Assembly (NCBI RefSeq): GCF_002237555.1
Contig: NZ_CP022540.1
Span: 744,001 to 808,000, forward strand
Direction: 5' to 3'
From: Antarctobacter heliothermus
GTDB taxonomy: Bacteria; Pseudomonadota; Alphaproteobacteria; Rhodobacterales; Rhodobacteraceae
DNA: 64,000 nucleotides
Under the pieces are notes generated by a model. It had not been told where the DNA came from. It was given only the letters and a program-made list of their open reading frames with translations, and made no database searches. The translations under genes were made by a program, and so were the position numbers. The stretch's first letter is position 1; each line of letters opens with the position of its first letter. Below are positions 37,996 through 52,125 of this stretch, in pieces.

Positions 37996-39255
37996 ATGCA
38001 CAACGACAGGTTCACGCTGGCCCAGCAAACGATGGCCTATGTCCTTGCGGGTGGGCGCGGGTCGCGCCTCAAGGAAATGACCGATATTCGGGCAAAGCCT
38101 GCGGTCTATTTCGGTGGCAAGACACGGATCATCGACTTTGCGCTGTCCAATGCGGTCAACTCCGGCATTCGCCGAATTGGCGTTGCGACCCAGTACAAGG
38201 CGCACAGTCTGATCCGCCACCTGCAACGCGGCTGGTCCTTTTTCCGGGCCGAACGCAACGAGGGGCTGGATATCCTACCCGCGTCACAGCAACTGGACGA
38301 AGAGAACTGGTACAAGGGCACCGCCGACGCGGTGACGCAAAACGTTTCGATCATTCGGGGATACGGTCCGAAATACATCCTGATCCTGGCAGGGGACCAT
38401 ATCTACAAGCAGGATTATTCGTTCATGATCGAACAGCATGTCAGTTCGGGTGCCAAGGTGACCGTGGGCTGTATCGAGGTGCCGCGCGAAGAGGCCAAGG
38501 GCTTTGGCGTTATGGCAGTAGACGAGACCGACAAGATCCTGGAGTTCGTCGAAAAACCGGCCGAACCGCCCACCATGCCCGGCGATCCGACCCGCTCTCT
38601 GGCATCAATGGGCATCTATGTCTTCGAGACCGAATTCCTGTGCGATCTGCTGGAAGCCGATGCAAGGAACCCCGACTCGTCCCATGATTTCGGCAAGGAC
38701 ATCATCCCCGGCCTAGTGGCCACAGGGGATGCTGTGGCGCATCCCTTTGGCCGCTCCTGCGTCATGTCCGGGCTGGAGAAAAAGCCCTACTGGCGCGATG
38801 TCGGCACACTGGACGCCTATTGGCAGGCCAACATCGACCTGACGGATTTTGAGCCGGAACTGGATATCTACGCCACCAACTGGCCGATCTGGACCTATTC
38901 CGAACTGACCGCCCCGGCCAAGTTCATCCACAACGAAGAGGGGCGGCGCGGGCTGGCCGTGTCCTCGATGGTGTCGGGTGGATGCATCATCTCGGGGTCA
39001 TCACTGGAACGCTGCCTGATGTTCACCGGGGTCAAAACGCATTCTTATGCACAACTTGAGGGCGTCGTTGCCCTGCCCTACGCAGAGGTCGGCCGCCACG
39101 CCAGCATCAAGAACGCTATCATCGACCGGGGGGTCAAGATTCCCGAAGGTTTGATCGTCGGTGAAGATGCCGAACTGGACGCCAAGCGGTTCCGCCGAAC
39201 AGAAAACGGCGTCTGCCTGATCACGAACGAGATGATACACAAGCTGGAGTTGTGA
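37996..39255 (+). CDS. glgC: Glucose-1-phosphate adenylyltransferase
   Basis: 419 residues. It makes ADP-glucose from ATP and glucose-1-phosphate, the committed and allosterically controlled step of glycogen synthesis. Motifs: [36 protein letters not shown] at the N-terminus with the activator-site arginine/lysine pattern, [30 protein letters not shown] and the C-terminal left-handed beta-helix region with [23 protein letters not shown]-type SD precedes the ATG; one base separates its stop from glgA. Confidence 0.97.
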   Translation: MHNDRFTLAQQTMAYVLAGGRGSRLKEMTDIRAKPAVYFGGKTRIIDFALSNAVNSGIRRIGVATQYKAHSLIRHLQRGWSFFRAERNEGLDILPASQQLDEENWYKGTADAVTQNVSIIRGYGPKYILILAGDHIYKQDYSFMIEQHVSSGAKVTVGCIEVPREEAKGFGVMAVDETDKILEFVEKPAEPPTMPGDPTRSLASMGIYVFETEFLCDLLEADARNPDSSHDFGKDIIPGLVATGDAVAHPFGRSCVMSGLEKKPYWRDVGTLDAYWQANIDLTDFEPELDIYATNWPIWTYSELTAPAKFIHNEEGRRGLAVSSMVSGGCIISGSSLERCLMFTGVKTHSYAQLEGVVALPYAEVGRHASIKNAIIDRGVKIPEGLIVGEDAELDAKRFRRTENGVCLITNEMIHKLEL

Positions 39256-39256
39256 C

Positions 39257-40693
39257 ATGAAGGTGCTGATGGTCACCTCGGAATGCGCACCCTTCGTCAA
39301 GACGGGGGGCCTCGCCGATGTGGCGGGTGCTCTGCCAAGCGCACTGGCGGCGCTGGGGGTCGAGGTCAAGACCGTCTTGCCCGCTTACCCCGCCCTGTTC
39401 CCGCTGCTGGCACAGGGCAAGGAAGTGGCCAGCTTTGGTGATCTGCCCGGCGGCTCTGGTCGGCTGGTCGAGATCACAGCAGAGGGCGTAAATCTGTTGC
39501 TGCTGGACGCGCCCCAACTGTTTGATCGTCCCGGCGCCCCCTACACCGGCCCCGATGGCAAGGACTGGACGGACAATCACATCCGGTTCGCGGCTCTGGC
39601 GCAGGCCGCCGCGCGGATCAGCTTTGACGGGTTGTCCGGATGGGTGCCGGATGTTGTTCATGCCCATGACTGGCAGGCCGGGCTGACGCCGGTCTACCTG
39701 CGGCAGGACGGGCGCACGCCGCCCGCATCTATCATCACGATACACAACATCGCCTTTCAGGGCCGGTTCGGTCCACATGTCATGGGCGATCTGCAACTGA
39801 GCAGCGACTGGTTTCATCCCGACGGGCTGGAATACTATGGCGACGTGAGTTTTCTGAAGGCCGCGCTGGTCTATGCCGACCAAATCACGACCGTCAGCCC
39901 AACCTACGCGCGTGAGATCCTGACACCTAAATTCGGCATGGGTCTGGATGGCGTGCTCAACAAGCGTGCCAATGCACTGTCCGGCATCCTGAACGGTATA
40001 GATCTGGACGCCTGGAACCCGAAGACGGACCCCGCGTTGGCCGCGCCCTATGGCGTGAAAACGCTGACCGCCAAAGCCAAGAACCGGGCCGAGGTGGCAA
40101 AACGGCTGGACCTAGACCCGGACCACGATGGCCCGTTGTTCTGCGTCGTCAGCCGGTTGACCCTACAAAAGGGGCTGGATGCGCTGGCCGGTGCGCTGCC
40201 CGGACTGATTGAGGGCGGCGGACAACTGGCGCTGCTGGGATCGGGCGATCCGATACTGGAGCAGGCCTTTCAACAGGCCGCCAAACGGTTTCCGGGCCGG
40301 ATCGGCGTTCACATCGGCTATGACGAGGCATTTTCGCATCTGATACAGGCAGGCGCGGATGCCATCCTGATCCCATCGCGGTTTGAACCCTGCGGTCTGA
40401 CGCAACTGTATGGATTGCGCTATGGCACCCTGCCGGTGGTTGCGCGGACCGGCGGATTGGCCGATACGGTGATCGACGCCAACCACGCGGCTCTTGCCGC
40501 CGAGGTGGCAACCGGGTTTGTCTTTGACGACGTGTCTGTGGACGGAATCGGTGCGGTCCTTGACCGCGTGTTTGACGCCTACAGGAACCGCACGCTTTGG
40601 CAAAAAATGCAGACCGCAGCGATGCGGCAACCCGTGGGCTGGGAAAACTCGGCCCGCAAATATGTCCAGATGTACGAGACACTGATCGCATGA
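39257..40693 (+). CDS. glgA: Glycogen synthase (ADP-glucose)
   Basis: 478 residues of GT5, transferring glucose from ADP-glucose to growing alpha-1,4 chains. The N-terminal donor loop KTGGLADVAGALP (from residue 15) is intact, followed by VVHAHDWQAGLTPVYL, TIHNIAFQGRFG, ITTVSPTYAREI and NGIDLDAWNP. In the second Rossmann domain are SRLTLQKGLD and the C-terminal active site PSRFEPCGLTQLYGLRYGTLPVV with TGGLADTV. Its last codon overlaps the glgX start as ATGA. Confidence 0.97.
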   Translation: MKVLMVTSECAPFVKTGGLADVAGALPSALAALGVEVKTVLPAYPALFPLLAQGKEVASFGDLPGGSGRLVEITAEGVNLLLLDAPQLFDRPGAPYTGPDGKDWTDNHIRFAALAQAAARISFDGLSGWVPDVVHAHDWQAGLTPVYLRQDGRTPPASIITIHNIAFQGRFGPHVMGDLQLSSDWFHPDGLEYYGDVSFLKAALVYADQITTVSPTYAREILTPKFGMGLDGVLNKRANALSGILNGIDLDAWNPKTDPALAAPYGVKTLTAKAKNRAEVAKRLDLDPDHDGPLFCVVSRLTLQKGLDALAGALPGLIEGGGQLALLGSGDPILEQAFQQAAKRFPGRIGVHIGYDEAFSHLIQAGADAILIPSRFEPCGLTQLYGLRYGTLPVVARTGGLADTVIDANHAALAAEVATGFVFDDVSVDGIGAVLDRVFDAYRNRTLWQKMQTAAMRQPVGWENSARKYVQMYETLIA

Positions 40694-42791
40694 ATTCGAC
40701 GGCCCGCGGCCCCCACCGGATCTCCTCTGGCAGATCCACCCCTCTGGGCGCGGTCTTTGACGGCGAAGGCACGAATTTCGCGCTGTTTTCCGACCATGCC
40801 CATCAGGTGGACCTCTGCCTATTTTCGCCTGACGGCAAGACCGAGCTGCAACGCCTGCCCCTGCCCGAACGCAGCGGTGCGGTCTGGCATGGCTACGTCC
40901 CCGAACTGCGGCCCGGCGCGCTATATGGATACCGGGTTCATGGCCCCTTCGCGCCCGAGCGCGGCCATCGATTTAATCCCAACAAGCTATTGCTTGATCC
41001 CTACGCGCGGATCTTGCACGGCAACTTCACCACCAATCCCGAAACCTTTGGCTATGCCGTCGGCACCAGCGAAGGGGATCTGTCGTTCAGCACCTCCGAC
41101 AGCGCGCCGCACGTCCCCAAGGCCGTTGTCTGGGATCCTGCCGATTTTCCGCCCGATGCCAAGGGATTGAAACGCGGCTGGGACGGCACACTGATCTACG
41201 AGGCCCACGTCAAAGGCAGCACGATCCGCCACCCCGATGTGCCCAAGGATCTGCGCGGCACCTATGAGGGGTTGGCCTCGCAGCCGATGCTGGATCATCT
41301 CACCCGTCTTGGCATCACCACGGTGGAGCTGTTGCCGGTGCAGGCGATCCGGTCTGAGAACGCGCTGACCGCGCGCGGGTTGGTAAATCACTGGGGCTAC
41401 AACACTGCCGCCTTTTTTGCGCCTGAACCGCGCTACCTTGGCCCCGCAGGTGTCGCCGGGTTCCGCACGATGGTCGAGCGGTTCCACAACGCCGGGATCG
41501 AGGTGATCCTTGACGTGGTCTACAACCACTCCGCCGAGGGCGATCATCTGGGGCCAACCTTTGGTTTTCGCGGGCTCGACAATGCGTCCTACTACCGGCT
41601 GGTCGAGGGGCAACCGCGATTTTACGTCAACGACACCGGCACCGGCAACACGTTGAACGTACAGCACCCCTTTGTCCTGCGGATGGTACTGGACAGCCTG
41701 CGTTTCTGGGTGGAATGCATGGGCGCGGACGGCTTTCGGTTTGATCTTGCCACCACCATCGGACGGGAAAAACACGGGTTTGACCGGCATGGCGGTTTCA
41801 TGGATGCACTGCGCCAAGATCCGGTGCTGAGTCAGGTCAAACTAATCGCAGAACCTTGGGATCTGGGCCCCGGTGGTTACCGCCTTGGGCAGTTTCCACC
41901 GGAATTTGCCGAATGGAACGACCGTTTTCGGGACACGCTGCGGCGGTTCTGGCGCGGCGATGGCCATGCGGCGCAGGATCTTGGCTCTGCCCTGTTGGGC
42001 ACCGCCGACCTGTTTGACACCCGTGGGCGGCGCGCTTGGTCCTCTGTCAACTTTGCCGCCGCGCATGACGGGTTCACGCTGGCCGATGTCACGTCTTACG
42101 CGCTGCGGCACAACCACGCCAACGGCGAGGGCAACCGGGACGGGCACCACGCCAATCATTCCGACAATTTCGGGGTTGAGGGTGAAACCGATGACGCCGA
42201 CATCCTTGCCGCCCGCCAACAGCGCCGCCGCAACATGCTGGCCACAGTACTGCTGTCGCAGGGCACACCGATGATCCTTGCCGGCGACGAAGGCGGCAAC
42301 AGTCAGGGCGGCAACAACAATGCCTATTGCCAGGACAATGAGATCAGCTGGCTGGACTGGGACACGATGGATACGGACCAGATCGCGTTCACGGAGGCCC
42401 TGTCTCGCTTTCGCAAGGACCATGGAGCGCTGCGCCAGTCGCGGTTCCTGCATGGGGTAGAGCGTACGGACAGCCAGCCCGATGTCGAGTGGCGCGCCTT
42501 TGACGGCAGCGCGTTGAACTGGCGCGATCCGGGCCTGTCCAGCCTTTGCCTACTGCTGCGTGGGTGCGCCGAAAGCCCGGCGAGTTGCGCTGATGCCGAA
42601 GAAGTCTTGCTGGTCTTCAACCGTGAAGGCGCGCCTCAGACGCTGCAACTGCCGACGCCAGAAGCGGGCAATTGGCGGCGTGAGATCGACACCTCGACTG
42701 CGGCGCAGACGCCGATAGAGATCACCGAGGCGACCGTGACGGTCGCCGCGTTCAGTGTCGCGGGCTTTGTCCGCTTTCCGGAGAGCCAGAC

Positions 42792-42795
<4 letters not shown>
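40690..42795 (+). CDS. glgX: Glycogen debranching enzyme
   Basis: 701 residues of the GH13 isoamylase/GlgX type, hydrolysing alpha-1,6 branches of phosphorylase-limit dextrin. It begins with the isoamylase N-terminal module ([28 protein letters not shown]), then the barrel: [34 protein letters not shown], the nucleophile in [42 protein letters not shown] and the late [21 protein letters not shown]. Start is the ATG overlapping glgA; its stop overlaps malQ. Confidence 0.96.
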
Positions 42796-46414
<3,619 letters not shown>

Positions 46415-46480
46415 AAAGCTGAAAACGGCATACACACCGTATGCAAGGAGACATGTGTAGCGGGTGCCGCGCGAATCTGC

Positions 46481-46509
46481 TTGCGTCCCCCACCCCGCTC
46501 GCCTATACG
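46481..46509 (+). promoter_or_regulatory. Putative promoter of the rimP-nusA-infB operon
   Basis: TTGCGT (46481-46486) and TATACG (46504-46509) are separated by 17 bases, giving a sigma-70-like promoter with predicted transcription start near 46516. It sits between the pgm stop and rimP, in the only stretch where such a promoter fits. An inverted repeat GCATAC-ACACC-GTATGC (46428-46444) lies further upstream. Confidence 0.5.
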
Positions 46510-46524
46510 CCATTTAACAGCGGC

Positions 46525-46587
46525 GCGCTGGGGTCCAGCCTCAGCGCCCATCGTGCTTTCGACAACGGGCCGCTGGCCCGTTTTTTT
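46525..46587 (+). promoter_or_regulatory. Attenuator-like leader before rimP (hairpin, intrinsic terminator, alternative pairing)
   Basis: Hairpin 1 pairs 46525-46533 with 46539-46547 (nine pairs, one G-U). A textbook intrinsic terminator follows: ACGGGCC (46565-46571), loop GCT, GGCCCGT (46575-46581), with a seven-T run (46581-46587), ending 22 bases before the rimP start. GGGTCCAGC of hairpin 1 (46531-46539) can also pair with GCTGGCCC of the terminator (46572-46579) with one bulged base, which would break both hairpins and act as an antiterminator. The operon encodes NusA, itself a termination/elongation factor, so autoregulation by attenuation is an attractive reading. Structures are hand-folded. 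Confidence 0.55.
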
Positions 46588-46609
46588 GTGCCCGAAAGGC
46601 AAGAGACCA

Positions 46610-47188
46610 ATGAACGAGCTGATCGCCAAGACCGGCATGGATCGCCGCCTGGCCGAGATCGTCCAACCGGTGATCGAGGACATGGGGTTCGACCTTGTGC
46701 GCATCCGTCTGATGGGCGGACAGGTGCCCACGTTGCAAATCATGGCTGAACGTCCCGAGGGCGGGATCGAAGTGGATGAATGCGCCGAAATCTCGACCGC
46801 CGTCAGCGCGGTTATGGATGTCGAGGATCCGATTCTGGATACTTACACGCTGGAGGTGTCCAGCCCCGGCATCGACCGCCCGCTGACCCGGCTGAAGGAT
46901 TTCGACACCTACGAGGGTTATGAAGCCAAGTTGGAAACCAGCGAGATGATCGACGGGCGCAAACGCTTTCGCGGCGTGCTGGCCGGGATCGAGGGCAATG
47001 AGGTTCTGGTCAATCTGGACGAGGGCACCGTTGGGCTGGAATTTGACTGGCTGACAGACGCCAAGCTGGTGCTGACCGATGAACTGATTCGTGAGATGCT
47101 GAAGGCGCGCAAATCCGCCGCCGCGCTGGACGAAAAGAAATTCGATGAAATCGAGACCGAGGCCGATGCGTCTCGCGAGGAGGACTAA
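46610..47188 (+). CDS. rimP: Ribosome maturation factor RimP
   Basis: 192 residues. RimP assists 30S subunit maturation. The N-terminal domain shows [21 protein letters not shown] and [45 protein letters not shown], and the C-terminal SH3-like domain shows [25 protein letters not shown] ~25-residue acidic tail ends the protein. Start at 46610 fits the family N-terminus; the frame is open upstream through the terminator hairpin but that part is leader. Five bases separate it from nusA. Confidence 0.95.
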   Translation: MNELIAKTGMDRRLAEIVQPVIEDMGFDLVRIRLMGGQVPTLQIMAERPEGGIEVDECAEISTAVSAVMDVEDPILDTYTLEVSSPGIDRPLTRLKDFDTYEGYEAKLETSEMIDGRKRFRGVLAGIEGNEVLVNLDEGTVGLEFDWLTDAKLVLTDELIREMLKARKSAAALDEKKFDEIETEADASREED

Positions 47189-47193
47189 GACCA

Positions 47194-48822
47194 ATGGCAA
47201 TCACCTCTGCAAACCAGCTGGAACTCCTGCAAACCGCCGAGGCGGTGGCGCGCGAAAAGATGATCGACCCCGGTCTGGTTGTCGAAGCGATGGAAGAGAG
47301 CCTCGCCCGTGCGGCCAAGTCGCGCTACGGCGCGGAGATGGACATTCGTGTCAACATCGACCGCCGCACCGGCAAGGCAACCTTTACCCGCGTGCGCACC
47401 GTCGTCGAGGAAGAAGAGCTTGAAAACTATCAGGCCGAACTGACCGTCGAGCAGGCCAAACAGTACATGGCCGATCCGCAGATCGGTGACGTCTATTCCG
47501 AAGAGGTTCCGCCGGTGGAATTGGGCCGCATCGCGGCGCAGTCGGCCAAGCAGGTGATTCTGCAAAAGGTCCGCGAAGCAGAGCGTGACCGCCAGTTCGA
47601 GGAATTTCAGGACCGCGCCGGCACCATCATCAACGGTGTCGTCAAGCGCGAGGAATACGGCAACGTCATCGTCGACGTGGGCCGTGGCGAGGCGATCCTG
47701 CGCCGCAACGAAAAGATCGGCCGCGAATCGTATCGCCCCGGCGACCGCATCCGCTGCTACATCAAGGACGTGCGCCGCGAGGCCCGCGGTCCGCAGATTT
47801 TCCTGTCGCGCACCGACCCGCAGTTCATGGCCGAGCTGTTCAAGATGGAAGTGCCGGAAATCTACGACGGCATTATCGAGATCAAGGCCGTTGCCCGTGA
47901 CCCCGGCTCGCGCGCCAAGATCGGTGTTGTCTCCTACGACAGCGGCATTGACCCGGTCGGCGCCTGCGTGGGTATGCGTGGCAGCCGTGTGCAGGCCGTG
48001 GTAAACGAACTTCAAGGCGAAAAGATCGACATCATCCCGTGGAACGAGGACATGCCGACCTTCCTTGTGAACGCGCTGCAACCGGCCGAAGTGTCCAAGG
48101 TGGTTCTGGACGAAGACGCAGAGCGGATCGAAGTGGTTGTCCCCGATGAGCAATTGTCGCTGGCCATTGGCCGTCGCGGTCAGAACGTGCGTCTGGCGTC
48201 GCAGCTGACCGGGCTGGACATCGACATCATGACCGAAGAGGAAGAGTCCAAGCGCCGTCAGGCCGAATTCGAATTGCGCACCAAGCTGTTCATGGACGCG
48301 CTGGACGTGGACGAATTCTTTGCCCAGTTGCTGGTTTCCGAAGGCTTTACCAACCTCGAAGAGGTCGCCTACGTCGAACAAGAAGAGCTGCTGGTGATCG
48401 ACGGTGTCGACGAAGGCACTGCCGAAGAGCTGCAGACCCGCGCCCGCGAAAACCTCGAGGAACTGGCGCGCAAGGCGCTGGAACACGCGCGGGAACTGGG
48501 TGTGGACGACAGCCTTGTGAACTTTGAAGGCCTGACCCCGCAAATGCTGGAGGCGCTGGCCGAGGACGGCATCAAGACGCTTGAGGACTTCGCCACCTGC
48601 GCGGACTGGGAACTGGCCGGCGGCTGGACCACCGAGGGCGGCAAGCGCGTCAAGGACGACGGGTTGCTGGAGAAATTCGATGTCGATCTGGAAGAAGCGC
48701 AGACCATGGTCATGACCGCGCGCGTCCTGCTCGGCTGGGTTGACCCCACCGAGATGGAGCCGGAAGAGACCGACGAAGAGGGTGACGAAGACGTGACCGA
48801 CGAAGACACGCAGGAGGCGTAA
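47194..48822 (+). CDS. nusA: Transcription termination/antitermination factor NusA
   Basis: 542 residues. Order: N-terminal RNA-polymerase-binding domain (EAVAREKMIDPGLVVEAMEESLARAAKSRYG), S1 domain (about 135-200, with GVVKREEYGNVIVDVGRGEAILRRNEKI), KH1 (ACVGMRGSRVQAVVNELQGEKIDIIPWNED), KH2 (LAIGRRGQNVRLASQLTGLDIDIM) and two acidic C-terminal repeats with helix-hairpin-helix character, ending in an acidic tail. The presence of C-terminal repeats is as in other proteobacteria. It modulates pausing and termination and may regulate its own operon through the leader terminator. Confidence 0.97.
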   Translation: MAITSANQLELLQTAEAVAREKMIDPGLVVEAMEESLARAAKSRYGAEMDIRVNIDRRTGKATFTRVRTVVEEEELENYQAELTVEQAKQYMADPQIGDVYSEEVPPVELGRIAAQSAKQVILQKVREAERDRQFEEFQDRAGTIINGVVKREEYGNVIVDVGRGEAILRRNEKIGRESYRPGDRIRCYIKDVRREARGPQIFLSRTDPQFMAELFKMEVPEIYDGIIEIKAVARDPGSRAKIGVVSYDSGIDPVGACVGMRGSRVQAVVNELQGEKIDIIPWNEDMPTFLVNALQPAEVSKVVLDEDAERIEVVVPDEQLSLAIGRRGQNVRLASQLTGLDIDIMTEEEESKRRQAEFELRTKLFMDALDVDEFFAQLLVSEGFTNLEEVAYVEQEELLVIDGVDEGTAEELQTRARENLEELARKALEHARELGVDDSLVNFEGLTPQMLEALAEDGIKTLEDFATCADWELAGGWTTEGGKRVKDDGLLEKFDVDLEEAQTMVMTARVLLGWVDPTEMEPEETDEEGDEDVTDEDTQEA

Positions 48823-48829
48823 CCCCAGC

Positions 48830-49462
48830 ATGACCCGAGGCGGACAGGCCAAAGATCATTCCGATGGACCGGAGCGCAAGTGCATCGCCACGGGCGAGGT
48901 TCAGCCCAAGGACGGGCTGATCCGTTTCGTTTTGGGTCCCGATGATCGGATCGTGCCGGATCTGGCTGGTAAATTGCCGGGACGCGGCCTATATGTAGCG
49001 GCCAACCGCGCGGCGATTGAAAAAGCCGCCGCCAAGGGGCTGTTCAGCCGGGCTATGAAACAGCCCGTGAAAGCGCCGGATGGGTTGGCTGATCTGATCG
49101 AACAAATGCTGGTGAAACGGGTTGTGGACCTGATCTCTCTGGCGCGTAAATCGGGCGAGGCCGTCACTGGGTATGAGAAGGTCAAGTCTTGGCTACAGTC
49201 TGAAGAGGCCCGGGTTCTGATCCAGGCGGAAGACGGCTCTGGCCGTGGAAAGTCGAAACTGTCGACGCCATACGGTGGGAATTACATCGGGTGGCTGACG
49301 GCGGATGAACTGGGCATGGCCTTTGGCCGACAATCTGTGATACACGCCGCGCTTGGCTCTGGTGGTCTTGTGCCGCGTATTGTAGAGGAAGCCCAACGCT
49401 TGAAGGGTGTACGCGTCGTGTCAGACGCGGATCGCGGTGGCAGGGGCCACCGGAAAGGATGA
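48830..49462 (+). CDS. YlxR (DUF448) - L7Ae-like RNA-binding fusion protein
   Basis: 210 residues. Residues about 12-95 are a YlxR/DUF448 domain (ERKCIATGEVQPKDGLIRFVLGPDDRIVPDLAGKLPGRGLYVAANRAAIEKA), and about 100-200 are an L7Ae/YlxQ-like domain (VVDLISLARKSGEAVTGYEKVKSWLQSEEARVLIQAEDGSGRGKSKL). These are two separate genes between nusA and infB in Firmicutes and one fused gene in alphaproteobacteria. Probable role in RNA or ribosome biology. It lies 7 bases after nusA and 9 bases before infB. Confidence 0.9.
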   Translation: MTRGGQAKDHSDGPERKCIATGEVQPKDGLIRFVLGPDDRIVPDLAGKLPGRGLYVAANRAAIEKAAAKGLFSRAMKQPVKAPDGLADLIEQMLVKRVVDLISLARKSGEAVTGYEKVKSWLQSEEARVLIQAEDGSGRGKSKLSTPYGGNYIGWLTADELGMAFGRQSVIHAALGSGGLVPRIVEEAQRLKGVRVVSDADRGGRGHRKG

Positions 49463-49471
49463 AGAAACTTC

Positions 49472-51964
49472 ATGAGCGATAACGACGGTAAAAAGACATT
49501 GGGTGTGCGTGGCGGGGCCCGTTCGGGCAGCGTGAAGCAGAGCTTCAGCCACGGACGCACAAAGAACGTCGTGGTGGAGACCAAGCGCAAGCGGGTCGTC
49601 GTGCCCAAACCCGGCGCCGGTAGCGGTGCGGGTGGCGGCAGGGCTGGTCAGGTTGGCGGGTCAGGCGGCAAACGCCCGGCGGGCATCTCTGATGCCGAGA
49701 TGGAGCGCCGCCTTAAGGCGCTGCAAGCCGCGAAGGCACGCGAATCCGAAGAAACCGCCAAACGTGAGGCGGACGAAAAAGCCCGCGCTGAAGAGCGTGA
49801 GCGGATGCGCGCCGAAAAGGAACTCAAGGAGCGCGAAAAGCGCGAAGCTGAGGAAGCCGCCAAGGCCAAGGCCGAAAACGAAGAGCGCGAAAAACGCGAA
49901 GCCGAGGACGCTGCCAAGGCGGCGGCTGTGGCGGCTGCGGCCCCCGCGCCCAAAGCCGACGATTCGGCCCGTGCCAAGCCCACCAAAGGTGAGCCTCCGC
50001 GCCGCGCCCCCGAACGCGACGACCAGAACCGCAATCGCGGCCGAGGTCGGGACGACGGCGGCCGCCGCTCTGGCAAGCTGACGCTGAACCAGGCGTTGAC
50101 TGGTGGCGAAGGTGGCCGGCAAAAATCCATGGCAGCAATGAAGCGTAAGCAGGAGCGCGCCCGGCAAAAGGCCATGGGCGGCGTCCAGCAGCGTGAAAAG
50201 ATTGTCCGCGAAGTCAAACTGCCCGAGGCAATCACGGTGGCCGAGCTGGCCAACCGTATGGCCGAACGCGTGGGTGACGTTGTGAAATCCCTGATGAACG
50301 CAGGGATCATGGCGACGCAAAACCAGTCGATTGATGCGGATACCGCGGAACTGGTGATCGAGGAATTCGGCCACCGGGTGACGCGGGTCTCTGACGCCGA
50401 CGTCGAGGATGTCATCAAAGAGGTCGAGGACAAGCCCGAAGACCTCATCGGCCGCCCGCCTGTGATCACGATCATGGGCCACGTCGACCACGGCAAGACA
50501 TCGCTGTTGGACGCCATCCGGAACGCCAAGGTAACTGCGGGTGAGGCCGGTGGCATCACCCAGCATATCGGTGCCTATCAGGTGACGACCGACAACGGCG
50601 CGGTGCTGTCTTTCCTCGACACACCCGGCCACGCGGCCTTTACCTCGATGCGCTCTCGTGGGGCTCAGGTAACGGACATTGTTGTGCTGGTGGTTGCGGC
50701 GGATGACGCCGTGATGCCGCAGACGATTGAAGCGATCAACCACGCCAAGGCGGCCAAGGTGCCGATGATCGTAGCGATCAACAAGGTCGACAAGCCAAGC
50801 GCGAACCCCACCAAGGTTCGCACGGATCTGTTGCAGCACGAAGTCATCGTCGAAGAACTGTCCGGCGACGTACAGGATGTCGAAGTGTCCGCAGTCACCG
50901 GACAGGGCCTTGATGCCCTGCTGGAGGCGATCGCCCTTCAGGCCGAGATCCTTGAACTGACAGCCAACCCCGACCGCGCCGCCGAAGGTGCCGTGATCGA
51001 GGCGCAGCTGGACGTGGGCCGTGGCCCTGTGGCGACGGTTCTGGTGCAAAACGGCACGCTGAAACAGGGCGACATCTTTGTTGTCGGCGAGCAGTTCGGC
51101 AAGGTCCGCGCGCTGATCAACGACAAGGGCGACCGCGTCAAAGAGGCCGGTCCGTCGGTTCCGGTCGAGGTTCTCGGCCTGAACGGCACACCTGAGGCAG
51201 GCGACGTACTGAACGTTGTCTCGACAGAGGCGCAGGCGCGTGAAATCGCTGAATACCGCGCCAATCTGGCCAAGGAAAAGCGCGCAGCAGCAGGTGCCGC
51301 AACCACGCTGGACCAGCTGATGCAAAAGGCCAAGGAAGACGAAAACGTCTCCGAGCTGCCGATTGTCGTCAAGGCCGACGTGCAAGGCTCTGCCGAGGCC
51401 ATCGTTCAGGCGATGGAAAAAATTGGCAACGACGAGGTTCGCGTGCGGGTTATCCACTACGGTGTGGGCGCCATCACGGAAACAGACGTTGGTCTAGCCG
51501 AAGCGTCAGGCTGTCCGGTCATTGGCTTTAACGTGCGGGCCAACGCGCCGGCACGCAACAGCGCCAACCAGAAAGGCGTAGAGATCCGTTACTATTCGGT
51601 GATCTACGATCTTGTGGACGATGTGAAAGCAGCGGCCTCTGGCCTGCTGTCGAACGAAATCCGCGAGAACTTTATCGGTTACGCCAAGATCAAAGAAGTC
51701 TTCAAGGTGTCGAACGTCGGCAAGGTTGCTGGCTGTCTTGTCACCGAGGGCATCGCTCGCCGGTCCGCTGGTGTGCGCCTGCTGCGCGACGACGTGGTGA
51801 TCCACGAAGGCACGCTGAAGACGCTCAAACGCTTCAAGGACGAAGTGTCCGAGGTCCAGTCCGGTCAGGAATGCGGCATGGCCTTTGAGAACTACGATGA
51901 TATTCGTCCCGACGACGTCATCGAGATCTTTGAGCGGCAAGAGATTGAACGCTCACTGTCCTGA
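49472..51964 (+). CDS. infB: Translation initiation factor IF-2
   Basis: 830 residues. A long N-terminal region (about 1-245) holds an IF2-assoc motif ([34 protein letters not shown]) and a charged Ala/Glu/Lys/Arg coiled-coil stretch; then the conserved N-domain [28 protein letters not shown]. The GTPase core carries G1 GHVDHGKT at 336-343, DTPGHAAF (G3) and NKVD (G4). Domains II-IV and the fMet-tRNA-binding C-terminus follow. It delivers initiator tRNA to the 30S subunit. The operon ends with a strong terminator. Confidence 0.97.
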   Translation: MSDNDGKKTLGVRGGARSGSVKQSFSHGRTKNVVVETKRKRVVVPKPGAGSGAGGGRAGQVGGSGGKRPAGISDAEMERRLKALQAAKARESEETAKREADEKARAEERERMRAEKELKEREKREAEEAAKAKAENEEREKREAEDAAKAAAVAAAAPAPKADDSARAKPTKGEPPRRAPERDDQNRNRGRGRDDGGRRSGKLTLNQALTGGEGGRQKSMAAMKRKQERARQKAMGGVQQREKIVREVKLPEAITVAELANRMAERVGDVVKSLMNAGIMATQNQSIDADTAELVIEEFGHRVTRVSDADVEDVIKEVEDKPEDLIGRPPVITIMGHVDHGKTSLLDAIRNAKVTAGEAGGITQHIGAYQVTTDNGAVLSFLDTPGHAAFTSMRSRGAQVTDIVVLVVAADDAVMPQTIEAINHAKAAKVPMIVAINKVDKPSANPTKVRTDLLQHEVIVEELSGDVQDVEVSAVTGQGLDALLEAIALQAEILELTANPDRAAEGAVIEAQLDVGRGPVATVLVQNGTLKQGDIFVVGEQFGKVRALINDKGDRVKEAGPSVPVEVLGLNGTPEAGDVLNVVSTEAQAREIAEYRANLAKEKRAAAGAATTLDQLMQKAKEDENVSELPIVVKADVQGSAEAIVQAMEKIGNDEVRVRVIHYGVGAITETDVGLAEASGCPVIGFNVRANAPARNSANQKGVEIRYYSVIYDLVDDVKAAASGLLSNEIRENFIGYAKIKEVFKVSNVGKVAGCLVTEGIARRSAGVRLLRDDVVIHEGTLKTLKRFKDEVSEVQSGQECGMAFENYDDIRPDDVIEIFERQEIERSLS

Positions 51965-51987
51965 TCCTGTCAGGCGGTTACACAAAA

Positions 51988-52024
51988 GAAAACGGCCGGT
52001 GCATCGCACCGGCCGTTTTCTTTT
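51988..52024 (+). terminator. Intrinsic terminator after infB
   Basis: GAAAACGGCCGGTGC (51988-52002) pairs perfectly over 15 bp with GCACCGGCCGTTTTC (52006-52020) around an ATC loop and is followed by TTTT. The A-rich 5' side means it would also work on the minus strand. It ends the rimP-nusA-infB transcript and also lies just downstream of the leftward small gene at 52126. Confidence 0.92.
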
Positions 52025-52125
52025 GGGCTATTCAAATCGGGTGTTCGCACATTCCCATCCGTTTCCCAGCCAAGCAGGGTGGCAGCAGCACCAAACGCCT
52101 TGTCGTGCCGTTCTGATGGCAGCGT

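Noticed and set aside
46441..46749. Possible leader peptide or small gene between pgm and rimP
   Set aside because: Its starts (46441, 46453) lie upstream of the predicted transcription start and the frame runs through the terminator hairpin into rimP out of frame, so it is not a convincing leader peptide.
47185..48852. A 555-residue open frame antisense to nusA
   Set aside because: It mirrors nusA in a high-GC genome with strong third-position bias; its composition (His/Gly/Asp-rich) is typical of antisense shadows and no domain is visible.
49661..51457. A 598-residue open frame antisense to infB, and similar long frames antisense to glgP (34104-35456) and the dnaJ region (61411-62790)
   Set aside because: All are exact shadows of well-identified genes with no domain signature or ribosome site.
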